A stretch of DNA of 64,000 nucleotides from contig CAZMSQ010000004.1 in assembly GCA_964569025.1 (NCBI GenBank), positions 1 through 64,000 on the forward strand. Direction: 5' to 3'. Source of the DNA: CAZMSQ01 sp964569025 (GTDB taxonomy: Bacteria; Bacteroidota; Bacteroidia; Chitinophagales; Saprospiraceae). The notes beneath the pieces were generated by a model. That model was not told the origin of the DNA. It searched no databases and saw only the letters and a list, made by a program, of their open reading frames with translations. Below, piece after piece: positions 33,416 to 41,666 of this stretch. The position numbers and the translations under genes are program-made. Every line of letters begins with the position of its first letter. Position 1 is the stretch's first letter.

Positions 33416-34057
33416 ATGCCTGTGGCCGTAATCGACCTGACACGGACCCTCTGTGACGACATGCCGGTTTTTCCGGGAGACAATCCTGTACGCCTCAAGC
33501 CGGCTGCTACCATCGAGAAACATGGGTTTACAAATTATCGGATCGAAACCGGGATGCACGTCGGTACTCATATGGACGGCCCACTGCATATGATTCCCGG
33601 CGGAATGCCGCTGACTGACATGCCCCCTGAACGATTTGTGGGGCGGGGCGTCCTTGTTGATGCCAGAAAATGCGGGGAGATTATCCATTCGGACATTCTC
33701 GAACCGTATTCCATCTCGCAAGGTGACATTGTTTTATTTCGGACAGATTGGTGTGCTCAATTCGGCACCGAAACATATTATTTTGACTATCCAGTGCTGG
33801 AACCTCGTTGTGCGGACCTTTTGGTACAGTTGAAGGTCAATATGATTGGGTTGGATTTTCCAAGCCCGGATAAGGCGCCATTTCCGGTACATCAGATTTT
33901 ATTGGGCAACAATATTCTCATCATCGAAAACCTGCAGGGCTTGGCCAACCTTAAAGGTGTCGGCAAGTTTCAAATTTGTGCCTTGCCTTTGAAACTGGAG
34001 GCAGATTCTGCCCCAGCCAGAGTCATCGCACTGACAGAAGAGGATGAGGCGATCTGA
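33416..34057 (+). CDS. Cyclase/kynurenine formamidase-like hydrolase
   Basis: 213 residues of the cyclase superfamily. It begins AVIDLTRTLCDDMPVFPGD and contains the metal-binding HxGTHxDGPLH (HVGTHMDGPLHM), followed by DIVLFRTDW and LDFPSPDKAPFPVHQILL. Such proteins hydrolyse N-formylkynurenine or related amides, but the Bacteroidetes group is not biochemically defined as far as I know. No kynurenine-pathway genes lie nearby. It follows fhs and is convergent with the dihydroorotase-like gene; formate release would fit next to a formate-using ligase, but that is speculative. Confidence 0.88.
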   Translation: MPVAVIDLTRTLCDDMPVFPGDNPVRLKPAATIEKHGFTNYRIETGMHVGTHMDGPLHMIPGGMPLTDMPPERFVGRGVLVDARKCGEIIHSDILEPYSISQGDIVLFRTDWCAQFGTETYYFDYPVLEPRCADLLVQLKVNMIGLDFPSPDKAPFPVHQILLGNNILIIENLQGLANLKGVGKFQICALPLKLEADSAPARVIALTEEDEAI

Positions 34058-34107
34058 AAAAGTTATTCCTTACAATGAGGTTTGAGCATGCTATTCTCCT
34101 ACTGGAA

Positions 34108-35391
34108 TCACGCTTCCTGAGCAGGAATCCATTCTCCCTTTTGCACAATCCCTGCCACTTGTCCGTTAAGTATCTGCCCAATCAGCGGAGAATTCGAGGA
34201 TTTGGAGGAGAATGAGTGGTGAGTGCATTCCCACTGCACAGAGGGCTGAATCATGGTCAAGGTAGCTGGTTGCTTGATATCGACGCGGTATTGTGGCAGT
34301 CTGAAGATTCGCCGTGGTCCATGGCTCATCGCATCGACAAAAGTCTCCAGATTAATTTTATCTGCCAGCTTTGTTTGGTACAAACCATAAAAAGTGTCAA
34401 GGCCGGACACTCCGAATTCTGCGTAGGGAAACTCTTTTTTCTTTGACTCATCATCCCAGGGCACATGATTTGCAGAGATGGCATCAATGGTTCCGTCAAG
34501 GAGCCCCTCTACAAGGGCGTCTCTGTCGGTAGGGTCTCTGAGCGGTGGCATAACTTTCCATGCGGCATCAAAGCCTGATACTTCCTCATGGCAAAAAGCC
34601 AGATTCAAGATAGGGACCGAGGCGGTAACCTGAATTCCACGGTTTTTTGCAGCCCTGATGGCCTCTACAGAGCGTGCGGAAGAGATATTTGAGATGTGCA
34701 ATTGAGAGTTGGTATATTCTGCCAGTCGCAAATCCCGTTCAACCATCATGCTTTCGGCTAGGGAGGGAATACCTTTCACCCCCATGCGGGTGCTCACAAA
34801 CCCCTCATGCACCAGTCCCTCGGGAGCAATTGTGCGGTCCAGAGGTACATTCATAACCAGACTGTCAAAAGCTTTGACGTATTGCAACGCGCGCAGCATC
34901 AATCCGGCATCGGCAATGGGCTCAGAGCCGTTGGAAAAGGCAACGGCTCCGGCGTTGTGCAGGTCGTACATTTCTGTGATGTCGCTGCCACTGCAGTGTC
35001 TGGACACAGCGCCAACCGGAAGGCAGTCTACGGGAAGGTGGGTTGAAGAATTCCGCAGATACAGCAGTTCTGCTTTGGAGTGCAGGGCCGGTTTGGTATT
35101 TGGCAGACAGCCAATTGCGGTAAATCCCGCTTTAGCGGCTGCCCGGGTTACCGTCGATAAATCTTCCCGATGTTCCAGTCCTGGGTCGCACACTTGTACC
35201 CCGATATCAATCCAGCCGGGGGTGCAAACCAGATTCGTACCGTCAATATGAAGCACGTCATCGCTGATTCCATCCAATTTCTGCCCGATTCGCTCAATGG
35301 CATTCCCCTGAATGTGTATGTCAACCCTGTCGGAGTGCCAGGGAGAGGCTCTGTCTATAATCAAGACATTCGAAAAGAGAAGATCCCTCAT
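34108..35391 (-). CDS. Dihydroorotase-like protein lacking the metal-binding HxH (probable pseudoenzyme)
   Basis: 427-residue amidohydrolase-fold protein close to PyrC (family phrases PNTKPALHSKAE, LHISNISSARSVEAIR, KVMPPLRDPTDRDALVEG, SANHVPWDDE). The first metal motif, normally DxHxH, reads D-I-G-V-Q (residues 62-66), so both His are missing; the second region lacks the usual Lys and His ligands (VPLDRTIAPEGL). Inactive dihydroorotase homologues are common in Bacteroidetes and probably support aspartate transcarbamoylase, as PyrC' does elsewhere. Start chosen at MRDLLFSNV; an upstream frame to 35463 is less likely. Confidence 0.85.
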   Translation of the reverse strand: MRDLLFSNVLIIDRASPWHSDRVDIHIQGNAIERIGQKLDGISDDVLHIDGTNLVCTPGWIDIGVQVCDPGLEHREDLSTVTRAAAKAGFTAIGCLPNTKPALHSKAELLYLRNSSTHLPVDCLPVGAVSRHCSGSDITEMYDLHNAGAVAFSNGSEPIADAGLMLRALQYVKAFDSLVMNVPLDRTIAPEGLVHEGFVSTRMGVKGIPSLAESMMVERDLRLAEYTNSQLHISNISSARSVEAIRAAKNRGIQVTASVPILNLAFCHEEVSGFDAAWKVMPPLRDPTDRDALVEGLLDGTIDAISANHVPWDDESKKKEFPYAEFGVSGLDTFYGLYQTKLADKINLETFVDAMSHGPRRIFRLPQYRVDIKQPATLTMIQPSVQWECTHHSFSSKSSNSPLIGQILNGQVAGIVQKGEWIPAQEA

Positions 35392-35502
35392 AACATGCGT
35401 TTGCGTTGGAATGGCCAAGATACACAATTTGAAACCCATTGGGATATGGGTTGGTATGCGCATTCATCTTTTTGGGCAGCAAAGTTTTGTAGCTGAAAGA
35501 AA

Positions 35503-35526
35503 GATGTCGCTGCGCTGCAGCTCAAA
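35503..35526 (+). repeat. Left arm of an inverted repeat flanking the assembly gap
   Basis: 24-bp sequence (GATGTCGCTGCG...GCAGCTCAAA) matched on the opposite strand at 35710-35733 with one mismatch. Between it and the gap lies a hairpin GCCCCGATGGGGC at 35558-35570. Confidence 0.8.
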
Positions 35527-35588
35527 TTATTGCATCACCTGTTGCTAATGAGAGGAAGCCCCGATGGGGCAATATAGCCAAGGAGCAT

Positions 35589-35688
35589 NNNNNNNNNNNN
35601 NNNNNNNNNNNNNNNNNNNNNNNNNNNNNNNNNNNNNNNNNNNNNNNNNNNNNNNNNNNNNNNNNNNNNNNNNNNNNNNNNNNNNNNN
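35589..35688. other. Assembly gap of 100 N
   Basis: Exactly 100 N, the conventional size for a scaffold gap of unknown length. The bases either side do not share a gene. The 35392-35782 stretch contains no supported coding region. The true missing length and any genes within it cannot be judged. Confidence 0.98.
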
Positions 35689-35709
35689 TTAGATAAAATC
35701 TGCGTCCTT

Positions 35710-35733
35710 TTTGAGCTGCATCGCAGCGACATC
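35710..35733 (-). repeat. Right arm of the inverted repeat flanking the assembly gap
   Basis: Inverse complement of 35503-35526 with 23 of 24 bases identical. Paired arms of this kind 180 bp apart (plus the unknown gap) fit a dispersed element with terminal inverted repeats that the assembler could not resolve. Confidence 0.8.
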
Positions 35734-35782
35734 TCCCCTATAATCTGCCCAGATCTGTGAACAAATTTATCATCATAAGAAA

Positions 35783-36817
35783 CTAAAACAGAAGTTGCTC
35801 CTTCCCTGGAGGCACAACACCAAGATGCTTATATGCTTTTTCAGTGGCTTCCCGGCCCCGGGCCGTTCGCTGTATGTACCCCTCCATAATCAGGAATGGC
35901 TCGTAGACCTCTTCAAGAGTCCCGCCCTCCTCACCAACTGCGGTTGCGATGGTACTGATACCCACTGGGCCACCCTTAAACTTGTGGATGATGGCACTGA
36001 GAATTTTATTATCCATTTCATCCAGGCCGCCTTCATCCACGTTTAGGGCCTCGAGGCCGAATCTGGCGATTTCAAGATCTACCACTCCGACCCCTTTCAC
36101 CTGTGCAAAATCACGCACTCTCCTCAATAAAGCGTTGGCGATACGAGGAGTGCCGCGGCTACGTCGCGAAATCTCAGCGGCACCATCATCGGTAATCCCC
36201 ACCTGCAGGATATTTGCAGATCGTATGATGATATGACGGAGCGTTTCGGTATCGTAGTAATCGAGGTGGCAGGTTATCCCGAACCTCGCCCTGAGTGGTG
36301 CAGTCAGGAGACCGGTTCGTGTGGTTGCTCCAACCAGCGTGAATTGATTGAGCGATAGCTGAATGCTCCTGGCATTCGGACCCGAATCAATCATGATGTC
36401 AATCCGATAATCCTCCATTGCCGAGTACAGATACTCCTCAACTACCGAATTCAACCTGTGGATTTCATCAATAAACAGGACATCGGCTTCCTCGAGGCTC
36501 GTCAGAAGTCCCGCAAGGTCTCCGGGCTTTTCAAGAACTGGGCCGGAAGTAATGACTATGCGGGAGTTGAGTTCGCTGGAAATGATGTGCGAAAGCGTGG
36601 TTTTTCCCAGACCCGGCGGACCGTGAAGCAATACGTGATCAAGAGCTTCTCCTCTTTCGCGCGCCGCCTGAATAAAAATGCGCAGATTTTCCACGAGACG
36701 CGGTTGGCCTTTAAACTCCTCAAGCAACCTCGGCCTGAGAGCCTTCTCAAACTGCTGTTCCTCAGAGTTCAGAGAGGATGCAGTGGGGTCCAGATGTGGG
36801 TTTGCCTTATTCACCAT
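35783..36817 (-). CDS. ruvB: Holliday junction branch-migration ATPase RuvB
   Basis: 344-residue AAA+ motor. Walker A HGPPGLGKTT, Walker B LFIDEIHRLN, sensor ATTRTGLLTAPLRARFGI and the arginine finger RGTPRIANALLRRVRD identify it; the C-terminal winged helix has GGPVGISTIATAVGE and MEGYIQRTARGR. It acts with RuvA/RuvC in recombination. The start overlaps the end of the upstream thioredoxin-like gene by 11 bp, so the two are in one operon. Confidence 0.97.
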   Translation of the reverse strand: MVNKANPHLDPTASSLNSEEQQFEKALRPRLLEEFKGQPRLVENLRIFIQAARERGEALDHVLLHGPPGLGKTTLSHIISSELNSRIVITSGPVLEKPGDLAGLLTSLEEADVLFIDEIHRLNSVVEEYLYSAMEDYRIDIMIDSGPNARSIQLSLNQFTLVGATTRTGLLTAPLRARFGITCHLDYYDTETLRHIIIRSANILQVGITDDGAAEISRRSRGTPRIANALLRRVRDFAQVKGVGVVDLEIARFGLEALNVDEGGLDEMDNKILSAIIHKFKGGPVGISTIATAVGEEGGTLEEVYEPFLIMEGYIQRTARGREATEKAYKHLGVVPPGKEQLLF

Positions 36818-38270
36818 TCTGGTCTCTTTCCCGCACTGCTTCGAAAATCTCCTCCAACTGTTGTGCTCCGCACATATTCACCAAAATTTCCTTGTCCTTG
36901 TTGAGAATCATAATTCTTGGGGTAGTGCGAACATCATACTTCTGGTAAAACCTTGAGCTATTGTATGGGTCTATTGTGTTAAGAAACCGTTCTGAATACC
37001 CTTTTTCGTCCGCATAATCCCAGCAAGTTGAGGATTCATCGCCCTGAGTAACGCAGACTGCGAATACGTCTACACCTTGAGGTTTATATTTGTCTGCAAA
37101 TTTAACCAGATACGGAGCTGCCTTTTGACAAGTCGGGCAGTCGGGCTTCCAGAATACCATGACCATGTATTCAGCATCTATTTCGTAAAGATCGACAGGG
37201 TTACCCTGCTGATCCTGCACGGTAATTCCTGGGGCCGGTTTGCCTATGAGAATGGGCTCCATCTTAGAGGCCTTTTCAACCAACTTTCGCTTGACGTCCG
37301 GCTCTAGAAATTCAGCCTTCCCGGTGTTAATCCATGTATTGACAAGATGGACAAATATCTTGTCAAAATTCAGGGTTTGAGTCTGTCCGTACTCATTGAT
37401 ATACTGAATGAACAAATACCTGAAGCACTCCTCCCCGTTTTGTGCCAACGGCAAAATGACATCAAGTGCCTTTATGATGCTGTCGGCCGATTGAGGTGTC
37501 ATTTTTTCAAGGTAAAAGTCGACCTTTTTCATCATCACCGGACTGCGCAACAGGACTTCACTTGAGAGATCGACGTAATCGAAATAGTGAGCACGCTTGA
37601 AGTAGAATTTCTTCATCTTGACAGCTTCTTCATCTCCTTCGTATTCTGGAATTGGCTTTTCCAGGTCTGCATAAGTGATGCGGGATGTGACCGTCGTGGG
37701 GTGCTTGCGGTGCAAATCCATTTTGTATTCGTCAATTTCTTCACGGAGCCTTTTGCGCTTTTCTTCCAGAGCCTCAGTACTGCCCGTGGCAGCATTAATC
37801 TGGTCGTTGATTTCCCTGATGGCTTTTTGCTGCTCCTCTACATATCTCAGATACTTGTAAAAGAGCGTATTGTCTGGAGAGCCGCTGATTTCAATGCTAT
37901 TGGGGATGTTCTTAACATCTGCAGAAATGGTCAGTTTTTGTTCGGTTTCACTCAGGACAAACTGCAGAAAATCATTCTTCGGAGGAAGGACAATGAAATA
38001 CATACCTGCATTGAGAGGTTCATTGCCTGAAAAGACAAACGTGCCGTTTTCACTCATTCTGACAGTGTCCATCAGGTAGGGCTTATCGGCATAGTATTGT
38101 GCCATGTATATTTCCTTGCCAGTATAGTTTTGCAGCCGAACGGTAATTTCGTAGGATGTAGACTGATTGGACTTTTGCCCGGAATCGAGCTTTCGCATTC
38201 CATTGTTTTGGCCACTGGCAAAAGGAAAATTGAGAATGGCAAGTGTCAGGATAAAGAGCATACGAACCAT
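36807..38270 (-). CDS. TlpA-like thioredoxin with DUF4369-type N-terminal region
   Basis: 487-residue exported protein with signal peptide (MLFILTLAILNFPFASGQ). The N-terminal third is a beta domain (NYTGKEIYMAQYYADKPYLMD, GMYFIVLPPKNDFLQF) of DUF4369 type. A coiled helical region with EEKRKRLREEIDEYK follows. From about residue 335 a thioredoxin domain carries APGITVQDQQGNPVDL and the redox motif CPTC in KPDCPTCQKAAPYL. Such Bacteroidetes proteins are periplasmic or membrane-attached thiol oxidoreductases; the partner is unknown. It heads the ruvB transcript, with a TACTTTTG box about 120 bp upstream. Confidence 0.88.
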   Translation of the reverse strand: MVRMLFILTLAILNFPFASGQNNGMRKLDSGQKSNQSTSYEITVRLQNYTGKEIYMAQYYADKPYLMDTVRMSENGTFVFSGNEPLNAGMYFIVLPPKNDFLQFVLSETEQKLTISADVKNIPNSIEISGSPDNTLFYKYLRYVEEQQKAIREINDQINAATGSTEALEEKRKRLREEIDEYKMDLHRKHPTTVTSRITYADLEKPIPEYEGDEEAVKMKKFYFKRAHYFDYVDLSSEVLLRSPVMMKKVDFYLEKMTPQSADSIIKALDVILPLAQNGEECFRYLFIQYINEYGQTQTLNFDKIFVHLVNTWINTGKAEFLEPDVKRKLVEKASKMEPILIGKPAPGITVQDQQGNPVDLYEIDAEYMVMVFWKPDCPTCQKAAPYLVKFADKYKPQGVDVFAVCVTQGDESSTCWDYADEKGYSERFLNTIDPYNSSRFYQKYDVRTTPRIMILNKDKEILVNMCGAQQLEEIFEAVRERDQNGE

Positions 38271-38391
38271 AGTGGTGTTCAGTTTTTGTTCTTTATGGAA
38301 AAGAGAGAATGTTCAAAAAAGTTGAAGGATATCATTGGAGAAGACTTGTTAGGAACATATCCATCTTCTTTATTCATCATCAACTTATGTG

Positions 38392-38399
38392 CAAAAGTA
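38392..38399 (-). promoter_or_regulatory. -7 box (TACTTTTG) for the thioredoxin-ruvB operon
   Basis: Exact TAnnTTTG match on the minus strand about 120 bp before the thioredoxin-like ATG. It lies back to back with the icd box at 38479, making this a divergent promoter region. Confidence 0.5.
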
Positions 38400-38478
38400 A
38401 TCATTTGAAGCGGATCGAGTGACATACGGTTACTGCATTATGTCTCCTGACTTACCCTTGAAACTAAGCCCTTTTTCG

Positions 38479-38486
38479 TATTTTTG
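38479..38486 (+). promoter_or_regulatory. -7 box (TATTTTTG) with -33 TTG for icd
   Basis: Exact TAnnTTTG match with TTG 18 bp upstream (in CCCTTGAAAC). It excludes a TTG-initiated frame that would start inside the box at 38484, and sets icd translation at the ATG at 38535. Confidence 0.6.
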
Positions 38487-38534
38487 CAGTTTGAACAGAA
38501 CCTATCTCACACCACCCTTACAAACGATAATCTC

Positions 38535-39800
38535 ATGAGTGAATCAAGAGTTGCAATTTCCAATGGCAAATTAAACGTTCCTGACCAGCCGATTATTCCA
38601 TACATCGAGGGAGACGGCATTGGTCCCGATATTTGGGCATCTGCGGTAAGGGTCTTTGATGCTGCGGTTGAAAAGGCTTACGGAGGGAGCAGGAAGATCT
38701 CCTGGAAAGAGGTGCTTGCCGGAGAAAAGGCCTATACCCAAACCGGAGAGTGGCTGCCACAGGCTACGCTGGATGCGGTTGATGAATATCTCATCGCAAT
38801 CAAAGGTCCATTGACAACCCCTGTTGGAGGAGGGATTCGTTCACTCAACGTGGCACTCCGCCAGAAACTAGATTTGTATGCCTGCGTTCGGCCTGTCCGC
38901 TATTTCGACGGTGTTCCCTCCCCTGTTTGTCATCCGGAGAATGTAGATATGGTCATCTTTCGGGAGAATACAGAGGATATCTACGCAGGAATTGAATACC
39001 TCCACGGCTCTGAGGGGGTGGAGAAATTGAAAAAATTCCTGATTGAGGAAATGGGTGTTGACCAGATCCGATTCCCTGATACGGTTTCTCTGGGCATCAA
39101 GCCGGTATCTGTTGAGGGGACCGAGCGGTTGGTCAGAGCGGCAATTGAGTATGCCATTGCCAACAATAAACCATCGGTAACCCTTGTGCACAAGGGCAAC
39201 ATCATGAAGTTTACTGAGGGTAAGTTCAAACAGTGGGGTTACGAACTGGCAGAGCGTGAGTACGGCGACAAGGTCTTCACATGGGCGCAATATGACCACA
39301 TGGTGGTCAAAGAAGGAAAAGACGCCGCAGAGGCTGCTCAAAAAAAAGCGTTAGATAGTGGGGCCATTTTGGTTAAGGATGTTATTGCCGATGCGTTCTT
39401 ACAGCAAATCCTGACCAGACCTGCCGACTACTCAGTCATTGCCACGCTGAATTTGAATGGCGATTATATCTCAGATGCCCTCGCTGCCGAGGTTGGGGGA
39501 ATTGGCATTGCTCCTGGGGCCAATATAAATTACGAAACTGGAAAGGCCATTTTTGAGGCTACTCACGGGACGGCTCCAAAATATGCCGGTCTCGACAAGG
39601 TCAACCCCAGCTCCGTTATTTTATCCGGAGAAATGATGCTGCGCTACATGCAGTGGAATGAAGCTGCTGATCTGATTATCCGGGGTATGGAAGGCGCTCT
39701 CAGGAACAAGCGGGTCACGTACGATTTTCACAGACTTATGGAAGGTGCTACCCTGCTGAAGTGCTCTGAATTTGGAGACGAGCTCATCAGCAATATGTAA
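38535..39800 (+). CDS. icd: NADP-dependent isocitrate dehydrogenase
   Basis: 421 residues oxidising isocitrate to 2-oxoglutarate in the citric acid cycle. PYIEGDGIGPDIW is the N-terminal motif, GIRSLNVALRQKLDLYACVRP contains the substrate-binding Ser and Arg residues, FRENTEDIYAGIEY and LNLNGDYISDALAAEVGG the metal and nucleotide regions, and NYETGKAIFEATHGTAPKYAG the conserved end. It is the short, dimeric bacterial type (E. coli Icd is about 416). A terminator follows. Confidence 0.96.
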   Translation: MSESRVAISNGKLNVPDQPIIPYIEGDGIGPDIWASAVRVFDAAVEKAYGGSRKISWKEVLAGEKAYTQTGEWLPQATLDAVDEYLIAIKGPLTTPVGGGIRSLNVALRQKLDLYACVRPVRYFDGVPSPVCHPENVDMVIFRENTEDIYAGIEYLHGSEGVEKLKKFLIEEMGVDQIRFPDTVSLGIKPVSVEGTERLVRAAIEYAIANNKPSVTLVHKGNIMKFTEGKFKQWGYELAEREYGDKVFTWAQYDHMVVKEGKDAAEAAQKKALDSGAILVKDVIADAFLQQILTRPADYSVIATLNLNGDYISDALAAEVGGIGIAPGANINYETGKAIFEATHGTAPKYAGLDKVNPSSVILSGEMMLRYMQWNEAADLIIRGMEGALRNKRVTYDFHRLMEGATLLKCSEFGDELISNM

Positions 39801-39820
39801 TCTCCCATTGATTCGACAAG

Positions 39821-39863
39821 AAAACCTCCGTATGAACATTGAGTTTGCCGGAGGTTTTTTTTT
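39821..39863 (+). terminator. Intrinsic terminator after icd
   Basis: AACCTCCG (39823-39830) pairs with CGGAGGTT (39849-39856) around an 18-nt loop and continues into a run of T to 39863. The reverse side has only four T, so it is weak for the convergent AcpH-like gene. Confidence 0.8.
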
Positions 39864-40458
39864 ATGAATTTTCATGAATTCTCAAGCATACCTGATTGGC
39901 GTGGGTGACGAGGTCCGGAAAAAATCGGAGGAAATGTGGTTCGATGGAGGCCCTTGCTCCAATCAGATATGCCACCTGATTTTCCAGCCAATCAGGCTTC
40001 GATGCACGCCGTTGGAGAGATTTGAAACTCCGTTCCATTCCCTCCTGTGTGCCGTACTTTACCAGCCAGTTTCCTTCAACCATGGCAGGGAGATGCCTCC
40101 TGAGTGGTTCCGGGTGCCAATCAATCCGCTCGAGCAACCGGTCATAGGTGCGTTTGCTGAATTCAGTCAGTGACTCCTCAGAAAATGCAGTCCAGTTGAC
40201 TGCCAGTAGGTAATCGAAATACACATCACATGCCACTGGGGCATATTTTCGAAATCTGGGTCGGATCACAGACCTTACCTCCAACACCTCCGGATGGGAG
40301 TCAGTAAACGCATCAATGGCATGGTGCAGGTTTATTCCCTCCCTGACCCGCTTGGGTAGTGATTGTCGGTGAGCAGGATGGACCGCATCGGCAATGAAAT
40401 TTCCGAGTTGGCGCTCAGGGCAGTCGCACGATAAAAAGAGGTGGGCCAAATGATTCAT
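39862..40458 (-). CDS. acpH: ACP phosphodiesterase (AcpH/DUF479 family)
   Basis: 198-residue HD-like helical protein. MNHLAHLFLSC, GNFIADAVHP, HHAIDAFTDSHP and PVACDVYFDYLLAVNW are the conserved motifs of acyl-carrier-protein phosphodiesterase, which removes the 4'-phosphopantetheine group. All expected His/Asp are present (HLAH, DAFTDSH, DVYFDYL). It is convergent with icd across a terminator and divergent from ychF. Confidence 0.9.
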   Translation of the reverse strand: MNHLAHLFLSCDCPERQLGNFIADAVHPAHRQSLPKRVREGINLHHAIDAFTDSHPEVLEVRSVIRPRFRKYAPVACDVYFDYLLAVNWTAFSEESLTEFSKRTYDRLLERIDWHPEPLRRHLPAMVEGNWLVKYGTQEGMERSFKSLQRRASKPDWLENQVAYLIGARASIEPHFLRFFPDLVTHANQVCLRIHENS

Positions 40459-40497
40459 GCAGACGGCTTAATATGAAAAGGAGGCTGGGAAATTCCG

Positions 40498-40505
40498 TAT
40501 CTTTG
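40498..40505 (+). promoter_or_regulatory. -7 box (TATCTTTG) for ychF
   Basis: Exact TAnnTTTG match giving a predicted leader of about 40 nt. No clear -33 TTG was found at the usual spacing. Confidence 0.5.
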
Positions 40506-40551
40506 CGCCCCGAAAGATTCAGTCTCTACACGCAAAAGAAAAATAAAGACC

Positions 40552-41649
40552 ATGGGATTACAGTGCGGAATAGTGGGCCTCCCGAATGTTGGCAAATCTA
40601 CGCTTTTTAACGCGCTGACCTCGGCCGGCGCTCTGGCAGCGAATTACCCGTTTGCGACCAAGGAGCCAAACGTGGGTGTCATCACGGTACCCGACCCTCG
40701 GCTCGATAAATTGACGGAGCTGGTCAATCCTCGCAAAACCCTTCCGACCACCATCGAAATTGTAGACATCGCCGGGCTTATCAAGGGTGCCAGTAAAGGG
40801 GAAGGACTGGGCAATCAGTTTTTGGCAAATATTCGTGAGGTCGATGCCATCATTCATGTGGTGCGATGCTTTGACAATACCAATGTGGTTCATGTAGATG
40901 GCAGCGTTGATCCGGTCCGGGATAAGGAAATCATCGATACTGAGCTATTGCTCAAAGACATTGAGACCATGGAAAAGAGGCTTGACAAACTTAAGAAGCA
41001 AGCCAAAAGCGGGAAAAAGGAAGACCAGCGACTGGTCGATATTGCCCAACGAATTTTGACGCACCTTGAAGATGAAAAACCTGCCCGTAGCCTTGAACTC
41101 GATGGCGAGGGAGCAGATTTGCTCAAGGAGTTGAGCCTGCTGACATCCAAGCCCATACTTTATGTTTGCAACGTTGACGAAGAGTCTGTGATTGATGGCA
41201 ATGCCCATTCGAAAAGGTTTGGTGACGCAATCAGTGGAGAGGCCGCAGAGGTGATGTTAATCAGCGCAGATATCGAAAGTGAAATAGCAGCCCTTGCAGA
41301 TCCGGATGAACGGAAAGAATTTTTGTCAGACATGGGCCTTTCGGAGCCCGGTGTCAACAAGTTGATCAGGTCTGCTTATACATTGCTCGACCTTATTACT
41401 TATTTTACAGCTGGCGAAAAGGAAGTACGCGCCTGGACTATCCGAAGGGGGACGAAAGCCCCACAAGCTGCCGGTGTGATACATACTGACTTTGAGAAAG
41501 GGTTTATCCGTGCTGAGGTTATCAGCTACGAAGATTACACCCGGCTCGGTTCTGAGTCAGCCGTTAAAGAGGCAGGTAAAATGGGCGTTGAGGGCAAAGA
41601 ATATGTTGTGCACGACGGAGATGTCATGCACTTCAGATTCAATGTGTAA
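40552..41649 (+). CDS. ychF: Redox-regulated ATPase/GTPase-like protein YchF
   Basis: 365-residue Obg-family P-loop protein. G1 is GLPNVGKST, followed by PFATKEPN, VDIAGLIKGASKGEGLGNQF and the G4 replacement NVDE, which in this subfamily favours ATP. The C-terminal TGS domain starts about residue 280 (ITYFTAGEKEVRAWT) and ends with the characteristic HDGDVMHFRFNV. It binds ribosomes in other bacteria. It shares only 17 bp with the convergent ABC-F gene. Confidence 0.96.
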   Translation: MGLQCGIVGLPNVGKSTLFNALTSAGALAANYPFATKEPNVGVITVPDPRLDKLTELVNPRKTLPTTIEIVDIAGLIKGASKGEGLGNQFLANIREVDAIIHVVRCFDNTNVVHVDGSVDPVRDKEIIDTELLLKDIETMEKRLDKLKKQAKSGKKEDQRLVDIAQRILTHLEDEKPARSLELDGEGADLLKELSLLTSKPILYVCNVDEESVIDGNAHSKRFGDAISGEAAEVMLISADIESEIAALADPDERKEFLSDMGLSEPGVNKLIRSAYTLLDLITYFTAGEKEVRAWTIRRGTKAPQAAGVIHTDFEKGFIRAEVISYEDYTRLGSESAVKEAGKMGVEGKEYVVHDGDVMHFRFNV

Positions 41650-41666
41650 TTATCAATACCAGAAGA

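Noticed and set aside
35535..35732. Frame spanning the N gap (starts MSLRCSS, then X residues)
   Set aside because: Translation through Ns is meaningless; its ends are the inverted repeat arms, not coding sequence.
38484..38534. TTG-initiated N-terminal extension of icd
   Set aside because: The TTG lies inside a perfect TATTTTTG promoter box; the ATG at 38535 begins the normal isocitrate dehydrogenase N-terminus.
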